From positions 1-5,977 of the forward strand of contig JAZRFR010000025.1 in NCBI GenBank assembly GCA_045643785.1: a DNA stretch of 5,977 nt, in the 5' to 3' direction. Source of the stretch: CAMEON01 sp045643785. GTDB lineage: Bacteria > Bacillota > Clostridia > Oscillospirales > CAG-272. Positions within the stretch are counted from its first letter, which is position 1; every line of letters starts with the position of its first letter. Shown here piece after piece: positions 1 to 5,740 of the stretch. The notes under the pieces were generated by a model. That model saw nothing but the letters and a program-made list of their open reading frames with translations, did no database searches and was not told the DNA's origin. The translations under genes and the position numbers were made by a program.

Positions 1-18
1 CGCATTAGGATGATGGAT

Positions 19-53
19 ACTTAAGGAAGAAACCGTGGGTTTCTTCCTTAAGT
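19..53. repeat. Perfect 16-bp inverted repeat (hairpin 1 of a pair)
   Basis: The arm ACTTAAGGAAGAAACC (19-34) is followed by the loop GTG and its exact complement GGTTTCTTCCTTAAGT (38-53). The stem has no mismatch and a minimal loop. It could end transcription of a gene lying to the left, but the nearest T-run (61-64) starts 7 bases after the stem, which is poor for a classical intrinsic terminator. A second strong hairpin follows 12 bases later, so the pair may be one half of a dispersed intergenic repeat. No gene is visible in 1-231. One left-edge frame is open only to a TAA at 22-24, too little to call an upstream gene end. Confidence 0.75.
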
Positions 54-65
54 GGCGCTCTTTTG

Positions 66-97
66 GTACTTTTCTGCCGCCATGGGCAGAAAAGTAC
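66..97. repeat. Perfect 13-bp inverted repeat (hairpin 2 of a pair)
   Basis: The arm GTACTTTTCTGCC (66-78), a six-base loop GCCATG and the arm GGCAGAAAAGTAC (85-97) form a perfect stem. There is no T-run after the right arm, so it is not an evident intrinsic terminator on the + strand. It sits 12 bases after hairpin 1. The two together occupy most of 19-97 and look like a composite palindromic intergenic element rather than two unrelated terminators; that reading is inference. Confidence 0.7.
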
Positions 98-170
98 ATA
101 ACCCAACTTCCCGATAAACCCAAATTTGAACCTGGCTTTGCCGAAAAATAAATAAATTTTGTCAAACCTA

Positions 171-199
171 TTGCAAATCTCCCGAAAATCGTGTATAAT
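171..199 (+). promoter_or_regulatory. Sigma-A promoter of the acyltransferase gene
   Basis: The -35 box TTGCAA (171-176) and a consensus -10 box TATAAT (194-199) are separated by the ideal 17 bases. The expected start of transcription is near 206, giving a leader of about 26 bases before the ATG at 232. The flanking DNA is A+T-rich. A TTGTCA at 159-164 also resembles a -35 box, but its 29-base spacing to the -10 is too long. Confidence 0.75.
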
Positions 200-231
200 A
201 TGAAAAATTCACATTATGAACGGAATAGTAC

Positions 232-1509
232 ATGAATCAAGAAATCAACTACAGAAACAAAAAGCGGTACAAGACCGCCAAATACCCCATCCGCCAGCCT
301 CTGTTCTTTACCTGGCTCATTCAGTTCCTTTCCAAAATGATGCTGACGGGGAAGGAATACAAGCTGGAAAAGATCGGCATGGAGGGCATCAAGCCTCCCT
401 ACATCCTGCTTTCCAACCACATGTCCTTCATCGACTTTGAGCTGGTGTCTGGACTGACCTACCCGCAGAAGGTGAACAACGTGGTCAACATCGACGGCTA
501 CTACATGCGCCCTTGGCTCATGGAGTGGATCGGCGCCATCTGTACCCGTAAGTTCACCAACGATATCCACCTCATCCGCTCCATCCGCAAGGTTCTGCAG
601 AGAGGGGACATCCTCTGCATGTATCCCGAGGCACGCTACGCCCCCTGCGGAACGTCCTCCTACCTGCCGGATTCCCTTGGCTATTTAGTCAAGTCCAATA
701 AGGTGCCCGTGGTCACGGTGCTCCACCGCGGCAACTACCTCCACTCCCCCTTCTGGAACGTGAAGAAGAAACGCAAGGTGCCCCTGCACACCACCATGAC
801 CCTCACTCTCACCGCCGAGGAGGCCGCTACCCTTACCCCCGACGAGATCAATGCCCGCATTCGCGAGGCACTGACCTATAACGACTACAACTACCAGCTG
901 GAGCGGGGCTTCAAGATCACCGAGCCCTGGCGCGCCGAGGGTATCCATAAGATCCTCTACCGTTGCCCCCATTGCCAGACCGAGTTCAAAATGACCTCCA
1001 AGGGCGCTGACCTGACCTGCGCCGCCTGCGGCAAGACCTGGCACATGAACGAGGACAGCACCCTCACCGCCACCGAGGGAGAAACCGAATTCACCCACAT
1101 CCCCGACTGGTTTGAGTGGGAACGGCAAACGGTTCGCGAGGAGGTGCGAAACGGTACCTACCGCTTCGAGGACACGGTGGATATCCACTCCATGCCCCGC
1201 TGCTACCGCTTCATGCCCTTGGGAGAAGGCAAGCTCACCCACGACCCCGAGAACGGATTTGTCCTGACGGGTCACTACCGCGGCGAGGACTACCGCATCC
1301 AGCGCAAACCCCTCCAGACCAACAGCCTCCACGTGGAGTACGATTTCCCCCACGTCAAACCCTTTGACTGCGTGGATATCTCCACCGAAAACGACTCCTT
1401 CTACTGCTATCCCACCCAGGAAAACGTGGTGACCAAGCTGGCCTTCGCCACCGAGGAGATTTATAGGATGCATGAGCCTGAGGTCAAGAGAATGACAGCA
1501 AGAAAATGA
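232..1509 (+). CDS. PlsC-like 1-acyl-glycerol-phosphate acyltransferase with C-terminal zinc ribbon
   Basis: Predicted lysophospholipid acyltransferase of the LPLAT/PlsC superfamily (425 aa). Enzymes of this family move an acyl chain onto a glycerophosphate-type acceptor at the inner face of the membrane. The catalytic HX4D motif is visible as His63...Asp68 (NHMSFID). GAICTRK (101-107) fits acceptor motif II, and YPEAR (131-135) stands in place of the usual FPEGTR of motif III. After about residue 240 comes an addition absent from basic PlsC: a zinc ribbon with CPHC (Cys245, Cys248) and CAAC (Cys263, Cys266), then about 155 residues of unrecognised sequence. Basic PlsC proteins are about 240-270 aa, so this is a long multidomain form. 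The ATG at 232 has only a weak Shine-Dalgarno (GGAA, 222-225) but fits the promoter. The gene is monocistronic and is followed by a hairpin. Acceptor specificity cannot be read from sequence; the variant motif III makes a substrate other than lysophosphatidic acid possible. Confidence 0.85.
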   Translation: MNQEINYRNKKRYKTAKYPIRQPLFFTWLIQFLSKMMLTGKEYKLEKIGMEGIKPPYILLSNHMSFIDFELVSGLTYPQKVNNVVNIDGYYMRPWLMEWIGAICTRKFTNDIHLIRSIRKVLQRGDILCMYPEARYAPCGTSSYLPDSLGYLVKSNKVPVVTVLHRGNYLHSPFWNVKKKRKVPLHTTMTLTLTAEEAATLTPDEINARIREALTYNDYNYQLERGFKITEPWRAEGIHKILYRCPHCQTEFKMTSKGADLTCAACGKTWHMNEDSTLTATEGETEFTHIPDWFEWERQTVREEVRNGTYRFEDTVDIHSMPRCYRFMPLGEGKLTHDPENGFVLTGHYRGEDYRIQRKPLQTNSLHVEYDFPHVKPFDCVDISTENDSFYCYPTQENVVTKLAFATEEIYRMHEPEVKRMTARK

Positions 1510-1516
1510 GTGATAG

Positions 1517-1552
1517 AATACCCCGACAGATTTTGCGGTCTGTCGGGGTATT
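1517..1552. terminator. 14-bp hairpin, probable bidirectional terminator
   Basis: The arms AATACCCCGACAGA (1517-1530) and TCTGTCGGGGTATT (1539-1552) pair perfectly around the loop TTTTGCGG. The stem starts 8 bases after the acyltransferase stop and ends just before the TAA of the converging transposase remnant, so it can serve both strands. The T-run after the stem is short (TTGTTT on +), so termination may be inefficient. The G+C-rich stem core and its position between convergent genes are the main support. Confidence 0.7.
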
Positions 1553-1780
1553 GTTTACGGTGTATCTGAATGGGGATCGGGTGCGTATAATTTGTCATAA
1601 TACCAATGCAGAGGGTTTTCATGGATGTAACGTAAATGTGTCTCGTAATCCTCTCGATTGCGGATGATGTGGTCGTAATAACGCGCTTGTCAAATATTTT
1701 CGCCGTATTCTTTGTTGCAAAAACGTTTGAATGTGGAAATAAAATGCGATAAAGCGCTATTCGCTCGTTCCACATTTATT

Positions 1781-1798
1781 GGAACAGACGTCTATTCC
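1781..1798. repeat. 18-bp near-perfect palindrome carrying the first nonsense codon
   Basis: On the minus strand GGAATAGACGTCTGTTCC is self-complementary except for one pair, which would be a U-G wobble in RNA. The TAG that interrupts the transposase frame lies inside it. On the + strand GGAACAGACGTC resembles the first part of the nearby REP-like element (GGGACAGGCGTC, 10 of 12 bases), so it may be a decayed or variant copy. Confidence 0.5.
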
Positions 1799-1810
1799 CC
1801 TTCGTTCTCC

Positions 1811-1837
1811 GTAGGGACAGGCGTCCTCGACTGTCCG
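1811..1837 (+). repeat. REP-like element, copy 1 (GTAG + hairpin)
   Basis: This 27-base sequence begins with GTAG (1811-1814), followed by GGACAG (1815-1820), a ten-base middle and CTGTCC (1831-1836). A GTAG-type tetranucleotide 5' of an imperfect hairpin is the known layout of REP sequences acted on by RAYT transposases. An exact inverted copy lies at 1975-2001. The copy is inside the transposase frame, read in the opposite direction, and encodes GQSRTPVPT in the loop after the HUH strand. Confidence 0.65.
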
Positions 1838-1974
1838 CGTTCTCCTACGATCAATAAAATGTGAATATGGTTGGGCATTATGACATAACTCCGGGCGGAT
1901 ATGTGGTCGTAAAAGGAGTCTAATTGTTTTATGTATTTGTCAGCAATCGTGCCATATCTTGTTAATTCGCTTTT

Positions 1975-2001
1975 CGGACAGTCGAGGACGCCTGTCCCTA
2001 C
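1975..2001 (-). repeat. REP-like element, copy 2, inverted exact copy
   Basis: This is the perfect reverse complement of 1811-1837, with GTAG at 2001-1998 on the minus strand and the stem GGACAG/CTGTCC at 1997-1992 and 1981-1976. It is co-oriented with the transposase gene and encodes VGTGVLDCP (from residue 40), in the loop after SHI. With copy 1 it makes a 27-bp inverted pair around 137 bases, like a BIME-type REP doublet. The transcript could fold these two segments together. Confidence 0.65.
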
Positions 2002-2130
2002 AATATGTGAGAGAATGCATCGTCTGTTATGCGTGCATATCGTTATGAAATACGCACCGGCACGATTGTAATCAAAGTTTTGCAATCTCGTTGTTTTTCT
2101 CTTTTTTAAGTCTTCCATACGAAACAATTC

Positions 2131-3087
2131 TCAAAAATCAAACCCACACTCCCGCTTAAACTCCCGAAGCTTCTCCACGTATTCCTCCTGCCCCACGGGG
2201 AAGGCCAGACCGTGGCCGGCGTTTTTGATGGTCACGAGCTTCTTGTGCCGTCCCGTGCAAATTTCACAGAGCCGCACGCTCATATCGTAGGGCACGAAAT
2301 CGTCGGTGTCGCCGTGGGCAAAAACTACGGGGACGCTACACCGCGCCATGGCCTCCATGGGGGAATCCTCGTTGAGGTTGAAGCGCCCGAACAGCTTCGC
2401 GCCCAAGGTGGCGCAGGGGTAGAGCAGGGCAGGGGGGAGCTTCATGTCCCGCATGACCTTGGAGATGATCTCCTTGGGGGAGGTGTAGCCGCAATCCGCC
2501 AGTACGTATTGAATTTGAGGGGGAAGGGGTTGACCTGCGGCCATCATGACGGTCGCCGCACCCATGGAAATACCCGTGAGGATGAGTTTTGCATCTTCGC
2601 CGAATTCTTTGACGGCGAAATCCACCCAGGCAAGGCAGTCCCGTTTCTCCAGAATCCCGAAGGTGATGACGTTGCCATCCGAAAAGCCTGCGCCACGGTG
2701 GTCGATGAGCAGGGCGCTGTGTCCCAGACGGAAGCAACGCTCCACGCCGCCGTTGAGATCTCTCTCGGCGTTGCCCTTGTAGCCGTGGAACATCAGCTCA
2801 ATGGGCGCGCCGGGCTTCAGCTCAAAAAACTTTGCCCGCAGAGTCAGCCCGTCGAAGGACTGAATGGCGTATTCCTTGTAGGGATAGGCGCGGATCATTT
2901 TCGTCCAGGCGATCATGTCCTCGCGAAAGACCTCGTAGATGTCCCCCTCGGGGATTTCGTACTCGTCCTCCCCGAGGATGCGGCGGGCGGGGGCGCGGTA
3001 CATCATGCGGTGGCAGACGTAGGCGGTGATGAGGATAGCCAGCGCGAGAAAGCCGATGATCCCCAATGCAGTCAGGAGAAAGGGCAT
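2131..3087 (-). CDS. Membrane-anchored alpha/beta hydrolase
   Basis: Predicted serine hydrolase of the alpha/beta-hydrolase fold (318 aa), in the family of YqkD/BAAT-like proteins often annotated as lysophospholipase or esterase. It starts with one hydrophobic segment (about residues 3-25), followed by the basic stretch CHRMMYRAPARR, so it is likely tethered to the membrane by its N-terminus. Catalytic features: oxyanion loop HGYKGN (101-106), nucleophile elbow GISMG with Ser174, acid Asp262 in HGDTDDFVP, and His292 in AGHG. HRGAGFSDG (around 130-138) is the usual early loop. The ATG at 3087 is chosen because a strong GGAGG (3098-3094) lies 6 bases before it; an upstream in-frame TTG at 3108 has no such support and would overlap the previous gene. 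Only one base separates it from the stop of the MBL gene, so the two are translationally coupled. Substrate unknown. Confidence 0.88.
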   Translation of the reverse strand: MPFLLTALGIIGFLALAILITAYVCHRMMYRAPARRILGEDEYEIPEGDIYEVFREDMIAWTKMIRAYPYKEYAIQSFDGLTLRAKFFELKPGAPIELMFHGYKGNAERDLNGGVERCFRLGHSALLIDHRGAGFSDGNVITFGILEKRDCLAWVDFAVKEFGEDAKLILTGISMGAATVMMAAGQPLPPQIQYVLADCGYTSPKEIISKVMRDMKLPPALLYPCATLGAKLFGRFNLNEDSPMEAMARCSVPVVFAHGDTDDFVPYDMSVRLCEICTGRHKKLVTIKNAGHGLAFPVGQEEYVEKLREFKRECGFDF

Positions 3088-3088
3088 A

Positions 3089-3922
3089 TCATGCCTCCGT
3101 AAGGTCAATGACCTGAGTGCCGTGGATCATGACATAGTGCCGCTTGACGCACCGCAGGGAGCTGATCCAGCCGCGTGTGATGACGGTGCCGTAGATGCCC
3201 GTGTCGTAGCCCCCGGGACCCATGTTGTCCCACAGCCAGGTGGGGGTGGGCCACAGGCAATAGTCGGGTTTGATGACGGCGTAGCACTCCTTGGAAACGC
3301 ATCCCTGGCCGTGATGGGCCATCTGCACGAAGTCGGCCTTGAGCTGATCGTGGGGAACGTCTGCCAAGAGCTGATCGCCGCCCTCGGGACCCAGATCGCC
3401 GAGGAACAGAATGCGTTTGCCGTCTGCCTCGAAGCGGAAGACGATGGAGGAATCGTTGATGGGGTTGCGGACGAGGGTCTCGTCGGGGGTGTGCAGGATG
3501 CGGACGGTGGCCGCGCCGCCGTCAAAGGAGTAGACGTCGCCCGTTTGCACGGTGACCAGCGGGATGCCCCGCTCGGCCATGATCCCACGCAGACCGTCCA
3601 GCATTTCCCGAGACGTCCAGAAATCCTGCTTTGGGGCGTGGTGGATGATGAATTCATCCGAGGGAAGATTCCAGTACACCCCGTCGATGGTGATATCGGG
3701 ATGCTCCTTGAGCATGAACCACAGAGCGCCCACGTGGTCGTCGTGGAAGTGGGTAATGAACCAGGCGGTGACGTGACCGCCCAGCTCCTTGAGATATTCG
3801 TACAGGTAAGGGGTCTCGGAGGGGAAGCCTCCGTCCACCACGAGCCGCGTGTCGCCGCTCTCCAGAATGAAGGACGTATTGATGGTGTCGGTTATCGACT
3901 TGAGAAAATGCAGTTTTGCCAT
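3089..3922 (-). CDS. ComEC/Rec2-like metallo-beta-lactamase-fold hydrolase
   Basis: Predicted soluble metal-dependent hydrolase (277 aa) of the metallo-beta-lactamase superfamily. The metal-binding signature is THFHDDH (His58, His60, Asp62, His63), with a later ligand Asp176 in FLGDL and His203/His204 in MAHHGQ. The NDSSIVFRFE stretch (156-165) before the metal Asp and the AHHG motif resemble the stand-alone MBL domains related to the ComEC competence nuclease. There is no signal peptide and no membrane segment, so the channel part of ComEC is absent and it is probably cytoplasmic. The ATG at 3922 has a strong AAGGAG (3934-3929) 6 bases upstream. It is the first gene of an operon whose second gene, an alpha/beta hydrolase, starts one base after its stop. 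A nuclease, phosphodiesterase or other hydrolase role is possible; the substrate is not evident. Confidence 0.87.
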   Translation of the reverse strand: MAKLHFLKSITDTINTSFILESGDTRLVVDGGFPSETPYLYEYLKELGGHVTAWFITHFHDDHVGALWFMLKEHPDITIDGVYWNLPSDEFIIHHAPKQDFWTSREMLDGLRGIMAERGIPLVTVQTGDVYSFDGGAATVRILHTPDETLVRNPINDSSIVFRFEADGKRILFLGDLGPEGGDQLLADVPHDQLKADFVQMAHHGQGCVSKECYAVIKPDYCLWPTPTWLWDNMGPGGYDTGIYGTVITRGWISSLRCVKRHYVMIHGTQVIDLTEA

Positions 3923-3950
3923 GGCGGTCTCCTTACAATAGTTTTCCTAT

Positions 3951-3979
3951 ATTATACCTCTGTTTGGCGAATTTGTCAA
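3951..3979 (-). promoter_or_regulatory. Consensus sigma-A promoter of the MBL-hydrolase operon
   Basis: Read on the minus strand, a perfect -35 box TTGACA (3979-3974) and a perfect -10 box TATAAT (3956-3951) are 17 bases apart. Transcription should start near 3944, leaving a leader of about 22 bases before the ATG at 3922. Such a full-consensus promoter suggests strong constitutive expression unless a repressor acts there; no operator palindrome overlaps it. Confidence 0.88.
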
Positions 3980-4049
3980 CGGGGTTTGCGGGAAAGAAGC
4001 CAGGAGTTTTTTTGAGCACTGTATGTATTCACAGGGAAGTCATACACAG

Positions 4050-4156
4050 TTTACAAAAATCATGTAAAATATTTTTAGAAGCTTGTAATATTTCGTTTTC
4101 TTTGGGGTCTTATAGAGTAGGGAATTACCGATGATCCCATAATGTGGACGATCATC
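4050..4156. other. A+T-rich intergenic region with small inverted repeats
   Basis: This is the non-coding middle of the divergent 300-base spacer 3923-4222. It holds two modest dyads: TTTACA (4050-4055) with TGTAAA (4063-4068), and GATGATC (4130-4136) with GATCATC (4150-4156), the second with a possible inner CCA/TGG extension. Neither is followed by a T-run. They could be protein-binding sites for the lipoprotein genes to the right, but short dyads are frequent in A+T-rich DNA, so a function is only a guess. No small gene or RNA is recognised here. Confidence 0.3.
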
Positions 4157-4184
4157 CCGCATTCGCTCTTTTTCTCAAATCCTG

Positions 4185-4197
4185 TGCTATCATAGCA
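4185..4197 (+). promoter_or_regulatory. Extended -10 promoter overlapped by a small palindrome
   Basis: TGCTATCAT (4185-4193) matches an extended -10 box (TG, one base, then TATCAT for TATAAT). No good -35 box lies 16-18 bases upstream, as is tolerated with an extended -10. Start of transcription would be near 4200, leaving about 23 bases of leader, the same as for the other promoters in the window. The same bases form the perfect dyad TGCTA-TCA-TAGCA, which could be an operator or chance. Confidence 0.45.
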
Positions 4198-4222
4198 TCA
4201 TCGCGAACAGAAGGGAACGACT

Positions 4223-5695
4223 ATGAAAAAACGCTTGAATCGCTACCTGACCCTTTTCCTTATGCTGACGCTTGTGCTTTCTGCCATCCCCGCCTGCGGA
4301 GGCTACAATGAGGAGAGCATACGTCTTATGCAAATGGACGAGGAGTCCCGCGCCTACGCGCTCTATGAAAACATGGCAGGTAGTCTGCTCATGGCTATCG
4401 CTTTTTCGGTGAAGAGTACCACCACCTACAGCGGAAAACTGGACGGGCAGAGTCTGAAGCTTACCCACACCGTGGATATGATCAGTAAAAGCCAAAACGG
4501 AGCCGCCCGTATGGATTATTATGAGGATCATCACCTCACCCAATACGGAGAGCAGTTTCGTGAAACCCATCTCGTGAGCGGCTATACAGACGGCTATCTC
4601 TTCAAGTCCAATTACGTCAGCGGCTATACGCTCAAAGCCAAAACCGCCGTGCCTTACCATGAATTCGATTACATGAGGCTCTCCGAGCAGCTCCTGTTGT
4701 ATCCCGAGCAGTGGGGATGCGAAACTGTGACCTGCGAAAAGAACAAGGACGGCTCCTTTACCGCGACCTTTGCGGGGTTGAGCTTGGATGGATTGAATGA
4801 GTTGTCCTACGACTACGGTCTGGATCTTTCCATGATGGGAGAATCTATCTACCTCACCGATGCCACCGTGGTGATGCACTCCACGCCTGACCTCCGTTTT
4901 AAAAACGTCTCCTACAGCTTGACCTACACCCAGTATGCCGCTGAGGGGTATCTTGCCGAACAGAAGTTCGTTGTGAAAACAGAGCAGACCTTTGAATACG
5001 CCATTCCCGAATCCTTCAAGAGCGTAGATCTGTCCGCTTACGACGACATCGGGGACCTTACAGTACTGGATGACTATATGACCTGCTTCGATAACCGTGT
5101 AAACGCCGAGCGGGGCTCATACGCATATACCTCCCGTGAGACGATTACCGAGGATGGCGAAGCCTCGGTCTGGATCTACGACGTCAAGCTAAATATCGGT
5201 ACGTATAAGAAACGCCTGACCTACTCCTCCGAGGGAAGATATGGCTATGAGGACGAGATGTATCGCTCCAGTGCCTTTTACCGGGATGGGATCATGGAAT
5301 TTAAGACAACGGATCCACAGGGAGAGACTGCTTCTGAATCCTACGAATATACCGAGGGAGACGTACGCCGTGTCATTGCCGCCGAGCTTTCCTTGGGTGA
5401 CTTTTCGCCCGTATACGTTACCCGCATTGAGGAAAAGGATTCTGAGGCAGGGAAGTACCGTTTCCATCTCGGCGGGGCATTACAGGCGGAATATAGCTCC
5501 TATTTTTACGATCTGTACGGATCTCTGCGGTACTTGGACGCCTATCTGGACGTCACCATACTGAACGACGAGCTGATGGATCTTGAGCTGTATCTGGTCG
5601 CCGAGGGCTATACCGACACCGTGAAGTCCCATATATACGAAATCAAGGTGTCCTGTAACTTCTTGGAAAAGAATACCTCCTCCGCCCCTGTCTGA
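4223..5695 (+). CDS. Putative lipoprotein of unknown function, two-repeat beta-rich
   Basis: I do not recognise a named family. The 490-aa product begins with a lipoprotein signal peptide: basic MKKRLNRY, a hydrophobic core, and a lipobox IPAC with Cys25 as the expected lipidated residue. It should therefore be exported and anchored to the outer face of the cytoplasmic membrane. Directly after the cysteine is MDEESRAYALYENM (38-51), shared with the next gene. The rest is rich in Tyr, Ser, Thr and acidic residues in alternating patterns typical of beta-strands. It appears to consist of two similar halves (about 66-265 and 298-480), recalling LolA/LppX-like lipoprotein folds, but this is a shape argument only. 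The ATG at 4223 has AAGGGA 7 bases upstream. No terminator follows; the next lipoprotein starts 45 bases later, so they are probably one operon. Confidence 0.8.
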   Translation: MKKRLNRYLTLFLMLTLVLSAIPACGGYNEESIRLMQMDEESRAYALYENMAGSLLMAIAFSVKSTTTYSGKLDGQSLKLTHTVDMISKSQNGAARMDYYEDHHLTQYGEQFRETHLVSGYTDGYLFKSNYVSGYTLKAKTAVPYHEFDYMRLSEQLLLYPEQWGCETVTCEKNKDGSFTATFAGLSLDGLNELSYDYGLDLSMMGESIYLTDATVVMHSTPDLRFKNVSYSLTYTQYAAEGYLAEQKFVVKTEQTFEYAIPESFKSVDLSAYDDIGDLTVLDDYMTCFDNRVNAERGSYAYTSRETITEDGEASVWIYDVKLNIGTYKKRLTYSSEGRYGYEDEMYRSSAFYRDGIMEFKTTDPQGETASESYEYTEGDVRRVIAAELSLGDFSPVYVTRIEEKDSEAGKYRFHLGGALQAEYSSYFYDLYGSLRYLDAYLDVTILNDELMDLELYLVAEGYTDTVKSHIYEIKVSCNFLEKNTSSAPV

Positions 5696-5740
5696 CGATA
5701 GCTTACTGTAGCTGTAAATGTAACGAAAGGGATCCATACC

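Larger units (their letters stand above)
1555..2118 (-). pseudogene. RAYT/IS200-like Y1 (HUH) transposase, broken by two in-frame stops
   Basis: Remnant of a REP-associated tyrosine transposase, a single-strand HUH endonuclease that cuts beside REP hairpins. From ATG 2118 the single frame runs 187 codons to TAA 1557-1555, a normal length for this family, but it is interrupted by TAG (1794-1792, codon 109) and TGA (1692-1690, codon 143). The N-terminal part has the family start (KRKTTRLQNFDYNRAGAYFI) and the HUH motif in MPNHIHILL (His84, His86). In the same frame after the TAG come helix FISTFKRFCNKEYGENI and then QARYYDHIIRN with the catalytic tyrosine (probably Tyr148), followed by YIHENPLHWYYDKLYAP. 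The TGA falls where relatives have the tryptophan of the IWQ motif, consistent with a TGG to TGA change. The product ending at the TAG keeps the metal-binding histidines but lacks the tyrosine. Two inverted REP-like sequences lie inside the frame. The start is 12 bp after the hydrolase stop; a TTG at 2127 is a possible alternative start. The region is visibly A+T-richer than its neighbours, which suggests transfer. Confidence 0.85.

Noticed and set aside
685..1473. 262-codon frame antisense to the acyltransferase
   Set aside because: Low-complexity Gly/Val/Leu/His composition typical of an antisense shadow; the + strand gene has clear catalytic and zinc-binding motifs.
1690..1692. TGA read as tryptophan (alternative genetic code)
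   Set aside because: The acyltransferase, the hydrolases and the first lipoprotein all end in TGA, and the TAG at 1794-1792 also interrupts the frame. A local mutation in a pseudogene is simpler.
1461..1775. Open frame of 104 codons on the minus strand starting MWNERIALYR
   Set aside because: It is a different frame running over the 3' half of the transposase remnant and into the acyltransferase gene. The transposase homology (FKRFCNKEYG, YYDHIIRN, ENPLHW) is in the neighbouring frame, so this one is a shadow.
2119..2127. Transposase start at TTG 2127
   Set aside because: Family members begin at a methionine shortly before the KRK...RLQNFDYN segment, which fits ATG 2118. Neither start has a clear Shine-Dalgarno, so this is a preference only.
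3088..3108. Longer hydrolase starting at TTG 3108
   Set aside because: The ATG at 3087 has a GGAGG at ideal spacing and directly precedes the hydrophobic anchor; the extra seven residues would overlap the preceding gene without a ribosome binding site.
3026..4015. Long open frames on the strand opposite the MBL and hydrolase genes (also 2212-3102)
   Set aside because: They are G+C-driven antisense shadows without ribosome binding sites or recognisable motifs, and lie exactly over well-supported genes.
4007..4035. T-run at 4007-4013 as a terminator
   Set aside because: No stable stem precedes the T-run, and no gene on the + strand ends there.
5696..5740. Possible terminator between the two lipoprotein genes
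   Set aside because: Only 4-base dyads and no T-run are present, so read-through and an operon are more likely.
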